From Salinibacillus kushneri (GTDB taxonomy: Bacteria; Bacillota; Bacilli; Bacillales; Alkalibacillaceae): 64,000 nucleotides of DNA. The first letter of the stretch is position 1; every line of letters begins with the position of its first letter. The DNA lies in contig NZ_FOHJ01000013.1 of assembly GCF_900111405.1 (NCBI RefSeq), positions 16,668 to 80,667 on the forward strand, read 5' to 3'. Positions 44,012 through 52,685 of this stretch are shown here, one piece after another. The translations under genes were made by a program, and so were the position numbers. Under the pieces are notes generated by a model. The model ran no database searches, had not been told where the DNA came from, and was given only the letters and a program-made list of their open reading frames with translations.

Positions 44012-45061
44012 TCACTTAGCGGTTGTTGTCCGCAGTTCTTCTACTTTTGGCATAACTACTTTTGAAAATCGCTCCAACTCCTCTAATTGGGGAGAACATT
44101 GTAATAAGAGTAAATCAACTCCTGCCTGCTCATATTCCAGAATTTTTGAAGCAATCTGTTCAGGGGTTCCTACAAGATTAGGACGTAAGCCTCGATTGGA
44201 AACAGAATAATCCTGTAATTGAATCTTCTGCTCCAGCTCAGATTTGGATGTGAAGTCTTCAAAACCTGCATATCCACTCATATCATCTACTGTAGTAATC
44301 CTTTCCAGTTCTGCTAACGCTTCTTCTTCTGTATCTCGACAAATGACATAGGCTGCCATGCCAAAGGATTGCAATGGTTCCTTACCTGCTTCAATTCTCC
44401 GATTTTTCATATCCTGAATCTTACCAGCTACTTCTTCCACTGTTCCACCGTGCATCACATACGCATCACACGCAGATGTAATGACCTGCTTCCCTTTTTC
44501 ACTTTCGCCCCCTGCATAAAGAACAGGATTCGGCTTTTGAACCGGTTTTGGAGCGAGTTTAGCATCTTCTATCTTGTAAAACTTCCCGTCATAGCTAAAG
44601 GTCTCTTCGGTCCACATGCCTTTTAGGATATCCAGAAATTCTGTTGTTCGGTCATATCGTTCATCATGTTTGGTGAAGGCTCCGCCATATTGTTTTGCCT
44701 CACCTTCCCACCAGCCTGATACAATATTTAACGTAAACCGACCGTTACTAATATGATCGATTGTTGCTGCCTGTTTTGCGGTAACTGCAGGATGATGAAA
44801 TCCTGGTCGTACAGCTGTCATAATTTCAATTTTTTCTGTGACCGCAGCTAATCCTGCAGCAGTTGACCAGGCTTCCAGGGAATCCTGATTGATACCTTTA
44901 ATATCATTCAAATACAACTCCGCAATTAAAGTTGTATCGTAACCCCACTTTTCAGCGGATTGAATAACTTCCTTTGCATAGTCAAACGTAGGAGGCATTT
45001 GTTCATCCTCAACATTTCGCAGCCATCCTCCAAAAATCGGTAACCAGAATCCATATTTCAT
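44012..45061 (-). CDS. LLM-class flavin-dependent monooxygenase, SsuD/SfnG-like
   Basis: A 349-aa luciferase-like TIM-barrel FMNH2-dependent monooxygenase. It has GFWLPIFGGWL, YDTTLIAELYLND, KIEIMTAVRPGFHHPAVTAK, RFTLNIVSGWWEGEAKQYGG and PVLYAGGESEKGKQ. This pattern is that of alkanesulfonate/dimethylsulfone monooxygenases, which release sulfite from organosulfur compounds. The SAM riboswitch upstream fits a role in sulfur supply. The start at 45061 has GGGAGTGGGG at the right distance; the longer reading overlaps the terminator. The exact substrate is unknown. Confidence 0.9.
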   Translation of the reverse strand: MKYGFWLPIFGGWLRNVEDEQMPPTFDYAKEVIQSAEKWGYDTTLIAELYLNDIKGINQDSLEAWSTAAGLAAVTEKIEIMTAVRPGFHHPAVTAKQAATIDHISNGRFTLNIVSGWWEGEAKQYGGAFTKHDERYDRTTEFLDILKGMWTEETFSYDGKFYKIEDAKLAPKPVQKPNPVLYAGGESEKGKQVITSACDAYVMHGGTVEEVAGKIQDMKNRRIEAGKEPLQSFGMAAYVICRDTEEEALAELERITTVDDMSGYAGFEDFTSKSELEQKIQLQDYSVSNRGLRPNLVGTPEQIASKILEYEQAGVDLLLLQCSPQLEELERFSKVVMPKVEELRTTTAK

Positions 45062-45096
45062 GTTCCCCACTCCCTGATGAATGATTATGTAAATAT

Positions 45097-45128
45097 AAAA
45101 AACTCTCTTCAAATAAGAAGAGAGTTTA
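45097..45128 (-). terminator. S-box terminator of the LLM operon
   Basis: AAACTCTCTTC pairs with GAAGAGAGTTT over a 7-nt loop, followed by TTTTATATT on the minus strand. Confidence 0.88.
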
Positions 45129-45149
45129 TATCCATTTATCTACTCGTCC

Positions 45150-45259
45150 TCTTATCTTTCAAGTAAGCATACTTGATGGAATTGGCACAGTGTTCTTTCT
45201 AAATAGAAACCGCTGCCGAGGCTTCTTTGGGCCATTTCCCTCCACCTCTCTAGATAAGA
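45150..45259 (-). promoter_or_regulatory. SAM-I riboswitch (S-box) of the LLM/ATP-grasp operon
   Basis: Minus strand order: TCTTATCTAGAGAGGTGGAG, GGAAATGGCCC, AAGAAGCCTCGGCAGC, GTGCCAATTCCATCAAG and GAAAGATAAGAGG. P1 forms between TCTTATC and GATAAGA. The block normally reading GATGAAACC is here AAAGAAGCC, a divergent form of the core. High SAM should give termination at 45097-45128. Confidence 0.92.
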
Positions 45260-45282
45260 AACCGTATGAAATTGTTAGACAA

Positions 45283-45311
45283 ATCATAATAGAAAATAAA
45301 TGAAATGTCAA
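45283..45311 (-). promoter_or_regulatory. SigA promoter of the LLM/ATP-grasp operon
   Basis: TTGACA (45306-45311) and TATGAT (45283-45288), spacer of 17 bp. The transcript would begin roughly 15-20 nt before the S-box. Confidence 0.88.
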
Positions 45312-45340
45312 CCATACCAATCGGATTAATAAAAAGATTT

Positions 45341-46081
45341 TTATCCGAAAAAACTTTTAAATGACTGGACCGTTGCTTCCCGATTAATAGCCGCAATGGA
45401 TGTGGTAAGCGGTATCCCTTTAGGACAGGATTGAACACAATTTTGCGAATTCCCACAGTCCTCAAGTCCACCTTCTCCCATAAAGGTCTCCAGCCGCTCT
45501 TCTTTATTCATTGCACCTGTTGGGTGAACATTTTTCAGGCGGATTTGTGAAAAAACGAAAGGACCTAAAAAGTCAGTATTTTCATTTACATTTGGACACG
45601 CCTCAAGACAAATCCCGCATGTAAAACATTTTGATAGTTCATAGGCCCATTGTCTTGTGTTTTCTGCCATACGCGGTCCTGGACCAATGTCATACGTACC
45701 ATCAATCGGAATCCATGCTTTTACTCGTTTTAAAGCATCAAACATTTTTCCCCGATCAATAAATAAATCTCTTATTACAGGGAAGGTCGTCATAGGAGCA
45801 AGTTTTACAGGCTGCTTCAATTGATCAACTAAGGTTGAACAGGCTTGTCTTGGTTTGTTATTGATAATCATAGAGCAAGCCCCACAAACCTCTTCCAGGC
45901 AATTCATATCCCATTGAACTGGCGTTGTTTGCTTTCCATCTTTTGTGACAGGATTTTTGCGAATTTCCATCAAAACCGAAATGATATTCATATTTGAACG
46001 ATAGGGAATCGAAAAGCTTTCTTCATATGGATCAGACTCAGGATTATCCTGTCGAGTAATAATGACATCAATGTTATCCAT
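45341..46081 (-). CDS. Succinate dehydrogenase/fumarate reductase iron-sulfur subunit, orphan
   Basis: A 246-aa SdhB-type protein: plant-type 2Fe-2S domain with MNCLEEVCGACSMIINNKPR, then CFTCGICLEACPN (4Fe-4S) and SQNCVQSCPKGIPLTTSIA (3Fe-4S). All cluster cysteines are present. The start at 46081 follows GGAGGAGTCAAC. Neither an SdhA flavoprotein nor an SdhC anchor is nearby. The gene follows phosphomevalonate kinase by 55 bp in the same direction. It could be the sole sdhB displaced from its operon, or a paralogue. Confidence 0.9.
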   Translation of the reverse strand: MDNIDVIITRQDNPESDPYEESFSIPYRSNMNIISVLMEIRKNPVTKDGKQTTPVQWDMNCLEEVCGACSMIINNKPRQACSTLVDQLKQPVKLAPMTTFPVIRDLFIDRGKMFDALKRVKAWIPIDGTYDIGPGPRMAENTRQWAYELSKCFTCGICLEACPNVNENTDFLGPFVFSQIRLKNVHPTGAMNKEERLETFMGEGGLEDCGNSQNCVQSCPKGIPLTTSIAAINREATVQSFKSFFG

Positions 46082-46136
46082 GTTGACTCCTCCTTGCAAA
46101 CAAAGAGTGGGGTTCACCAATAATAGAGATAAATCT

Positions 46137-47240
46137 TTACTTATGCCAGGAGCTTCCATTGTGGTCAACATCAAGGTTTAATGGTTCAATACCTGCCTTT
46201 TTCCAGGCTTCAGACAGCTTTACAACCTGTTCTTGTGAAGTAACAAATGCAATTCCACAATCTCCACCACCTGCACCAGAGGATTTACCACTTCCTCCCA
46301 TTTGTTCAGCTAAATCAGATAATACTGCTAAATTAGGAGTTTCTATTAGCATGCCCACTTCTTTTCCTAATTTTACAAGGGCAGAACGATTTTTCTTTAA
46401 ATAAAATAGAGACTCTTCTGCATCCTTATGTTCAAAGCTGCTTACAATCCCTTCTACTGCCTGATAGCTATCTTTCAGGAAGGTTTGGTATATCTGGTTA
46501 TTTTCCTGTTGTCCATCTTTAAGTTGTCTGATCATTGGCCCCGTAGAAACCGCCTTGCCCGTCCAGCCTACACACAGCTGCAGCGTTTCAGGAGGTATTA
46601 CAGGCTGAATAGAAAGATATGGCCAGGACTGCTCAATAAGGGTAGTAATGGATGAGCTTGTTTCTATTTGTTGGAGTAGCCATTGTGCCTGAAAAGCGGA
46701 ATATCGTAACCAGCCTCCGTAGGTTGAAGCAGCTACATCAGCTCCAGAACCACTCCCTTGTGTTTTCACATGAGCTATGACTGCAAGCTTAAAAATCAAT
46801 TCTTTAGGTGCGTAAAACAATTGGTTCTGTTGCTCTGCTAAAGCTAATATAGCGGAAACTACAGAAACGACAACGGCTGCACTTGAACCAAGTCCATATT
46901 TTTTACCAGAAGGGTCATCTAACTCACTCGTAACCGTTAAATGGAAAGGGGAAAGCTGTACAGAAGACTCATTTAAATAGTCTTGAACAACTTTAATGGT
47001 ATTTTGGACAAATAACAATTTTTCATCTGTATTGCTGAACGAAATCGAACGTGAATTGACTTCCCATGACACAGATTCAAACCCTAAATCAGGAAGGGTA
47101 AATTCACAATTTTTACTGGATGTAATTTTCGCATAAACATACCGATTGACGGCGGCTACAATCGCATTCTGGTTCGGTTCTAATACGGCATATTCCCCAG
47201 CAATCATCAATTTCCCAGGGACTCTTACATAAATGGGCAA
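46137..47240 (-). CDS. Phosphomevalonate kinase
   Basis: A 367-aa GHMP kinase that phosphorylates mevalonate-5-phosphate to the diphosphate. It has VRVPGKLMIAGEYAVLEPNQ at the start, KYGLGSSAAVVVSVVSAIL (ATP loop; GLGSSAA) and GSGKSSGAGGGDCGIAF near the C-terminus. The start is TTG at 47240 with AGAGGGAATTTAA upstream. It is third of the mevalonate genes, 48 bp after mvaD. Confidence 0.93.
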   Translation of the reverse strand: MPIYVRVPGKLMIAGEYAVLEPNQNAIVAAVNRYVYAKITSSKNCEFTLPDLGFESVSWEVNSRSISFSNTDEKLLFVQNTIKVVQDYLNESSVQLSPFHLTVTSELDDPSGKKYGLGSSAAVVVSVVSAILALAEQQNQLFYAPKELIFKLAVIAHVKTQGSGSGADVAASTYGGWLRYSAFQAQWLLQQIETSSSITTLIEQSWPYLSIQPVIPPETLQLCVGWTGKAVSTGPMIRQLKDGQQENNQIYQTFLKDSYQAVEGIVSSFEHKDAEESLFYLKKNRSALVKLGKEVGMLIETPNLAVLSDLAEQMGGSGKSSGAGGGDCGIAFVTSQEQVVKLSEAWKKAGIEPLNLDVDHNGSSWHK

Positions 47241-47288
47241 TTAAATTCCCTCTCTTTCAAATACACTTTCCCATCGACTGTTTATTGA

Positions 47289-48272
47289 TTAAAGATAGTC
47301 TTGATATTCAATACCAGGACCAGGACGACAACCATAAATACCTTTAACAGCTGGAAGTTTTTCAAGTTCATCTCGTACGATTTGTTCATCCTCGGGAAGA
47401 CAAAGAATTTTTACATTCGGTCCTGCATCAATCGTAAAGTAAGCCTGTATTCCGGCCTCTCTAAGCTGCTGCACTTCCTCCATTACAGATACAGTCCCAC
47501 TTTGCCAATAAGTAAATGGTGGTTGAGATCCAAGCATCGTGGCATGCATCTTCAACGCATTAGCTTCCGTTACTTCCCCTAATCGCTCGAAATCTTTCGT
47601 ATGAATAGCCTTTTTCATTTCAGCTAATTCCTGATCTACCGCTTTTAGCCATCCTGAATAAAACGCTGAGGTTTCAACAGTGCGCTTCATTCCTTTACGA
47701 CTGGATATGGGTTTAGCCTTTGATTCCAGCAATACCGATAACACACGTAGATCCCATTCTGCTTCTGGTAGAATGGGTTTTGCATAGGAATCTGAACCGT
47801 CATCGCTATTTCCTTTTTCCCACTCGACAAATCCTCCATATACTGAACGGCATGCAGATCCTGAGCCTTGTCGCGCAAGCATCGATAGTGTCTTTTTATC
47901 CACCTCAAGTCCCAATGCTTTCGTGGAAGCCGCTGCTAATGCAGCAAACCCGGAAGCAGAGGAAGCAAAGCCTGCAGATGTAGGAACATGGTTTATGGAA
48001 CGTACGTAGGCATTCCGTTTAACACCGGCATATTGTCTAACCATATTCAGGTAGCTGGAGATTTTAGTGGATTCAGCTTCACTGGCTTGTTCACCATTAA
48101 ATATAAACATATCGTTTGCTAACCTTTCATCAAATTGGACCTCCGTTGTTGTATAAAAGTGATCCAATGTTAAGGAAAGACTATTATTCATTGGTAAAAT
48201 CAATTCATCATTACGCTTCCCCCAATATTTAATCAGGGCAATATTTGTATGTGCTTTTGCGACTGCCTTCAT
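47289..48272 (-). CDS. mvaD: Diphosphomevalonate decarboxylase
   Basis: The 327-aa GHMP enzyme converts diphosphomevalonate to isopentenyl diphosphate. It contains AHTNIALIKYWGKRNDELIL, NSLSLTLDHFYTTTEV, VPTSAGFASSASGFAALA (ATP loop) and the acidic catalytic region FTIDAGPNVKIL, at normal length. The gene overlaps mevalonate kinase by 4 bp (48269-48272). Confidence 0.96.
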   Translation of the reverse strand: MKAVAKAHTNIALIKYWGKRNDELILPMNNSLSLTLDHFYTTTEVQFDERLANDMFIFNGEQASEAESTKISSYLNMVRQYAGVKRNAYVRSINHVPTSAGFASSASGFAALAAASTKALGLEVDKKTLSMLARQGSGSACRSVYGGFVEWEKGNSDDGSDSYAKPILPEAEWDLRVLSVLLESKAKPISSRKGMKRTVETSAFYSGWLKAVDQELAEMKKAIHTKDFERLGEVTEANALKMHATMLGSQPPFTYWQSGTVSVMEEVQQLREAGIQAYFTIDAGPNVKILCLPEDEQIVRDELEKLPAVKGIYGCRPGPGIEYQDYL

Positions 48273-49258
48273 ATCAAGTCTCCTCTGCTTGTTTCATTCA
48301 TGGATGCCGGTTTAGACATTCCTAAAGTGAAAAACCATGTGTTACCAGCGCCAGCTTTTCTTAAGGAATTTGAAATATGTTCCGCATCCTCCATTGTCTT
48401 GGCTAATGCCAAAATACAGCCTCCACGTCCACCACCTGTTAATTTCGCACCAATGGCTCCAGCATTTTTAGCAGAAGAAACTAAGTGATTTAATTCACTA
48501 TCACTTACCCCAAGCTTCATTAACTCTTCATGAGCCTTATTTAATAATTCTCCAAGTTTTCTTGGGCTTCCACCAGCTAGAATCGCTTGGGTTTTCCGTG
48601 TCAATTCACCGATATAGTTAATGGATTGCTTGGCCTTTTGATAGTGTTTTTCATACTTTTCCCGAACGGCCGATACAGCTGCGCGAGTATCACCAATTCG
48701 ACCGGAATCCGCCACAACCAGATTTAAGGGCATACCCATTTCTATTGGCTGAATCGCTTCTTCTCTCTTAAACCAAATCGGCATATCTCTTGAGACACAT
48801 TCCATATCAATTCCACTCGGATTACCATGGGCATATTTTTCCGCAATATCAACTAAATACATTAACATTTGATGTGATAGTTTTTGATCATAGTAGGAAA
48901 AAAGACTTCGTACAACTGCAGCAGCAATAGCTGCACTTGAACCTAGACCACGTCCAATAGGAATCATTGATTTTATCGAAAAATGTATATCCTTAGCAGG
49001 TTTAGCTAAGAATTTTAAAGATTCCCGAATACATACAGCAATCCCCTCTAATTTTTCGGGAATACGATTTAAAGGACCTTTATAAAAATCACTTGTTATG
49101 GTAATTTCCCCAGCACCTAATTGTACAGTTGATTTTACCATTAACAACGGAAATGGTAGTGCAATGGCAGGCTCGCCGTATACGACTGCATGTTCTCCAA
49201 TTAATATTAATTTACTATGGGCGGTTCCCTCTCCCTTTATTTTAGAAGATGAACGCAT
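48269..49258 (-). CDS. mvk: Mevalonate kinase
   Basis: A 329-aa GHMP kinase that phosphorylates mevalonate. Motifs are SKLILIGEHAVVYGEPAIAL, PIGRGLGSSAAIAAAVVRSL and KLTGGGRGGCILALA. The start ATG 49258 lies 6 nt after GGGGG; the ATG at 49264 abuts the RBS. It follows a TctA-like permease by 38 bp and overlaps mvaD by 4 bp. HMG-CoA synthase and reductase genes are not here. Confidence 0.96.
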   Translation of the reverse strand: MRSSSKIKGEGTAHSKLILIGEHAVVYGEPAIALPFPLLMVKSTVQLGAGEITITSDFYKGPLNRIPEKLEGIAVCIRESLKFLAKPAKDIHFSIKSMIPIGRGLGSSAAIAAAVVRSLFSYYDQKLSHQMLMYLVDIAEKYAHGNPSGIDMECVSRDMPIWFKREEAIQPIEMGMPLNLVVADSGRIGDTRAAVSAVREKYEKHYQKAKQSINYIGELTRKTQAILAGGSPRKLGELLNKAHEELMKLGVSDSELNHLVSSAKNAGAIGAKLTGGGRGGCILALAKTMEDAEHISNSLRKAGAGNTWFFTLGMSKPASMNETSRGDLI

Positions 49259-49296
49259 AAACATCCCCCACTTCTATTCATATCTACTGTTTTCCT

Positions 49297-50649
49297 TTAA
49301 AATAAATTATTTACGATAAAAGGTGCTGCGTATAAGGTCATAAATTGAACACCATAGTTTACGCCTAAGCGGTTAAGTACCCCGGCTACTAATCCAATTA
49401 ACAACACTCCGGCAATGTTAAGCCAGCCTGCATCCATAAAAGCAAGGAGTAAGACTAATCCGAAAAACAAGCCTAACATTGCTTCATGTGGAATTCGTTT
49501 AAATACAAATCGACAAATTTGCAGGGCATATTTAACTGTAACAAAATACGTAATCAATATGGCAATAACAGCGCCGATAATGGTTGCCCATAAGAATTCT
49601 GACATGGATAATATATGGTGTAAATTGTGATCCTGTGTAAACACTGGAGGTGCATTAAATAGTGCATGTGCCGGACCAAGAGCTGTTGGTGATAATGGCA
49701 ATCCAAGGGCGATTAATGGGATTAATGTTCCACTAATATAAGCAGCATTCGTCAAAGCGTCCATGGATGAAATCGCCCGAGCTGCTTTCTTAACCGGATC
49801 CTTAATTTTACTCGAAACAACCTCTCCTAATAGGATGGTCATTCCCACAGGACTTAAAAAAAAGGTAATTACCCCTAATACTGATGTCAAAGAGCTTGTA
49901 ATGGTTTCATTTTTTGTAAGGATTCGAAATGGATTTGGAAATCCTTTTATGTTCCAGTTTGATTTAACAGAGATGGTTTTTGTATTATAACGATTAAGTT
50001 TGGAACGTAAATCTCGATTTAACAGTTCAAATAATGTTAAGATAACAGGACCTATCGTAATCCCTAAGAAAAATGAAATAAAGACCGTTTCACCTTCAGG
50101 AACGATTCCGACTCCCCAATATAGATGTCGCAGTCCCTGAATTAACAAAGCTAACGGAAATATCGATACGAGCGCAACCCATTTATTTCTGGCCATTAAG
50201 GCTAGAAAGATTGCCCCAAAAAAGAAAATAGGATCTGTATACTGAGTAATAATATCTGAAAACCTGGCAAGCCCATTAGCAAGAATAAACGTAATGGGAA
50301 TAGCTATAATAGTTCCGATAACAGAACCGGAAGCCATTTTTCTAATACTAATATCCGGCATCCCATGTTTTTTCAATACTAAAGCATGCTCGACCATTGG
50401 GGCTGACATAACCCCGCCAGGTATACCTGCAACTGCAACAGGGATTGAATCGGTTAATTTTTTTGCAATAATTGCAGCCATAAAAAAAGTTAAAATGACA
50501 ATAGGTTCAAAACCTGTCAAAACTAATACCAGTGTAACAGGTGCTAATACAGCTGTTTCATCCGTACCAGGTGCCACTCCTATTAATGTGTAGAGTACAG
50601 ATGCAATACCAGCTGCTAGAATCATTTGTAAAATTAAACTAATATCCAT
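49297..50649 (-). CDS. TctA-like permease of a tripartite-tricarboxylate-type transporter
   Basis: A 450-aa membrane protein with about twelve segments. It has the TctA pattern in both halves: GVAPGTDETAVLAPVTLVLV with AVAGIPGGVMSAPMVEHALV, and SGTLIPLIALGLPLSPTALG. The family transports organic acids, usually with TctB and a periplasmic/lipoprotein TctC; neither is found here. The start overlaps the preceding 82-aa gene by 1 bp (TAATG). Being 38 bp upstream of mvk, it probably shares its transcript, which hints at an organic acid such as mevalonate. This last step is inference. Confidence 0.85.
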   Translation of the reverse strand: MDISLILQMILAAGIASVLYTLIGVAPGTDETAVLAPVTLVLVLTGFEPIVILTFFMAAIIAKKLTDSIPVAVAGIPGGVMSAPMVEHALVLKKHGMPDISIRKMASGSVIGTIIAIPITFILANGLARFSDIITQYTDPIFFFGAIFLALMARNKWVALVSIFPLALLIQGLRHLYWGVGIVPEGETVFISFFLGITIGPVILTLFELLNRDLRSKLNRYNTKTISVKSNWNIKGFPNPFRILTKNETITSSLTSVLGVITFFLSPVGMTILLGEVVSSKIKDPVKKAARAISSMDALTNAAYISGTLIPLIALGLPLSPTALGPAHALFNAPPVFTQDHNLHHILSMSEFLWATIIGAVIAILITYFVTVKYALQICRFVFKRIPHEAMLGLFFGLVLLLAFMDAGWLNIAGVLLIGLVAGVLNRLGVNYGVQFMTLYAAPFIVNNLF

Positions 50650-50897
50650 TATTTATCCTCTTCCCCACTCTCTTCAAATGATCGCTTCGGTTTTATAACA
50701 ATACTACTGATTATAAAACCAATCACAGCACCTGCCAGTCCATAAAATAAAGGGTCTGAAGTATTATTTGGTGCAATAAAATATCCACCCAGCGAGAAAA
50801 TTCCACAAATTAACAGAGCCAATCCTAAATCTTTAATATGTACAAGATCCTCCCATACTTCAATATTTTCCGGTTCCTTTTGATTCATGTCAGACAT
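50649..50897 (-). CDS. Small two-TM protein, probable transporter partner
   Basis: An 82-aa protein: acidic N-terminus (MSDMNQKEPENIEVWEDLVH), two TM helices (about 27-43 and 50-68) and a charged tail. It is too short for TctB, which has four TMs, but it occupies the same gene position as TctB in tct operons. RBS TTGGAG. It overlaps the permease by 1 bp. First gene of the run to the mevalonate kinases. Confidence 0.7.
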   Translation of the reverse strand: MSDMNQKEPENIEVWEDLVHIKDLGLALLICGIFSLGGYFIAPNNTSDPLFYGLAGAVIGFIISSIVIKPKRSFEESGEEDK

Positions 50898-51181
50898 ATT
50901 TAAACTCCAATCTATATTTATAATTTTGCAAAGTTCTCATCTCCTCTTATTATACACTCGATTATAGGTTGCGATGGGTACATCTTTCATATTCATTACA
51001 ACCTTACGACGACTTATCACAAATCATGTCGATATTTCTTGTCTTTCCAATAGTAAAAACTATTCCTTATAGATGATAACTTTTTTTTGACAAGAAAAAA
51101 AGAATGGCGCTTTTTTATCTACTATTGTTTATTTTCAAACGATTTAGTTGGAAGTTCTCAAAATTTTTTTAAAATCAGGTC
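50898..51181. other. Intergenic region between divergent genes
   Basis: AT-rich, without a coding signal. It should hold the promoter for the 82-aa/TctA/mevalonate run; I could not choose one with confidence. Confidence 0.4.
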
Positions 51182-51210
51182 TTGTCAATCGTAATGATTT
51201 ATAATATATT
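51182..51210 (+). promoter_or_regulatory. Promoter of the yxjG-like gene
   Basis: TTGTCA (51182-51187) and TATATT (51205-51210), 17-bp spacer. The start site would be near 51217, about 30 nt before the S-box. Confidence 0.65.
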
Positions 51211-51247
51211 TATAGAAAGTTCTTAAAACAACTCCATAACGTACATT

Positions 51248-51357
51248 TCTTATCCAGAGAGGTTGAGGGACTGGCCCGATGAAACCTCAGCAACCAGCCT
51301 TTTACAGGCCCGGTGCTAATTCCAGCAAAGGTAATGCATTTACCTTTAAGATAAGAA
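51248..51357 (+). promoter_or_regulatory. SAM-I riboswitch (S-box) of the MetE-like gene
   Basis: TTCTTATCCAGAGAGGTTGA, GGGACTGGCCCGATGAAACC, TCAGCAACCAG, GGTGCTAATTCCAGCAAAGG and AAGATAAGAAG occur in order; TCTTATC pairs with GATAAGA. This is a canonical S-box. Confidence 0.97.
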
Positions 51358-51379
51358 GAAGTTTTTGATAAACATATCG

Positions 51380-51409
51380 AGCCTTCTTCTTTTGAAGGCT
51401 CTTTTTTTA
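51380..51409 (+). terminator. S-box terminator
   Basis: GAGCCTTC-TTCTTTT-GAAGGCTC followed by TTTTTTT, between the aptamer and the gene start. Confidence 0.92.
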
Positions 51410-51456
51410 TGTGTTTAACAGGGCCTTTTACTATATTACAGAAAGAGGGATTTTAA

Positions 51457-52587
51457 ATGGTTCAAAGTCAGGAAGAAAAAGGACAATCAAATGTGAAGCA
51501 AAAGCCTCCATTTCGTGCAGATCATGTAGGCAGCTTGCTAAGATCCGAGCGGATTAAGCAAGGCAGAATTCAAAAGGAATCCGGTGAAATTAGTACCGAA
51601 CGCCTCGAAGAAATTGAAGACCAGGAAATCAAACGTATTGTAAAGAAGCAAAAGGATATTGGCTTACAAGCTGTAACTGACGGTGAATTTCGCCGGGCAT
51701 GGTGGCACTTTGATTTTCTGGAAGGCTTAGAAGGTGTGGAAGGTTATGACACTGGAGAAGGTATTCAATTCCAGGGCACAAAAACCAAGGCACATGGAGT
51801 AAAAATTGTTGGGGCTATTGACTTCAAAAATCATCCTATGCTTGAACATTATAAGTATTTACATAGCCTTGCAGGTGATCATACGGCCAAAATGACCATT
51901 CCAAGCCCTAATATGCTTTGGTTTAGAGGTAAGAATGATACGAACCATTATAAGGATGATGAAGCCCTGCTAAACGATTTAACGAATGCTTATCAGAAGG
52001 CTATTCAATCCTTTTATGATGCTGGTTGTAGATACCTGCAGCTGGATGACACTTCATGGTCCCTATTTTTTAGTGAAAAAGGGCGGGATATGATTCGTTC
52101 ACGAGGTCAAAAGCCAGAGGATTTACAAAAGTACTTTGCCAGGGCGATTAATGATTCTATCGCTAAGCGACCTGATGATTTACAAATAACGATGCATATT
52201 TGTCGTGGTAATTTCCAATCTACTTGGGCATCATCCGGCAGCTACGATGCTGCTTCTGAAACTATTTTTGGCGGACTTGATGTAGATGGCTTATTTCTAG
52301 AATATGATGACGAACGTTCCGGAGGTTTTAACCCTTTACGCTATGTTCACCGTAACGATTTGCAGCTTGTTCTTGGACTGATTACATCTAAATCTGGTGA
52401 ACTAGAAGATGCAGACGACGTGAAACGAAGAATTGAGAAAGCCAGTCATTATGTGAATCTTAATCAATTATGCCTCAGTCCTCAATGCGGATTTGCCTCC
52501 ACTGAGGAAGGAAATCTGTTAACAGAAGAGGAGCAGTGGAATAAACTTCGTCATGTAATCCAAATTGCGGAGGATGTTTGGAAATAA
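51457..52587 (+). CDS. MetE C-terminal-like methyltransferase (YxjG/YxjH family)
   Basis: A 376-aa vitamin B12-independent methionine synthase-like protein consisting only of the catalytic barrel. It has FRADHVGSLLRSERIKQGR at the N-terminus, DGEFRRAWWHFDFLEGL, RYLQLDDTSWS, and the zinc ligands in MHICRGN and LSPQCGFAST. YxjG/YxjH are S-box genes in B. subtilis and are thought to methylate homocysteine from a non-canonical donor. RBS AGAGGGA precedes ATG 51457. Confidence 0.94.
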   Translation: MVQSQEEKGQSNVKQKPPFRADHVGSLLRSERIKQGRIQKESGEISTERLEEIEDQEIKRIVKKQKDIGLQAVTDGEFRRAWWHFDFLEGLEGVEGYDTGEGIQFQGTKTKAHGVKIVGAIDFKNHPMLEHYKYLHSLAGDHTAKMTIPSPNMLWFRGKNDTNHYKDDEALLNDLTNAYQKAIQSFYDAGCRYLQLDDTSWSLFFSEKGRDMIRSRGQKPEDLQKYFARAINDSIAKRPDDLQITMHICRGNFQSTWASSGSYDAASETIFGGLDVDGLFLEYDDERSGGFNPLRYVHRNDLQLVLGLITSKSGELEDADDVKRRIEKASHYVNLNQLCLSPQCGFASTEEGNLLTEEEQWNKLRHVIQIAEDVWK

Positions 52588-52596
52588 GGTTTAAAA

Positions 52597-52640
52597 AACA
52601 CCCCAAAAGTCAGAGTGAAATCTCACTTTTGGGGTGTAAT
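52597..52640. terminator. Terminator of the yxjG-like gene
   Basis: ACACCCCAAAAGT pairs exactly with ACTTTTGGGGTGT; the 14-nt loop includes GAGTGAAA. It may work for both converging transcripts. Confidence 0.85.
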
Positions 52641-52685
52641 TTACCGTTTTCCCTACTATTCATCTATTATTAAAGGAATTGTCTT

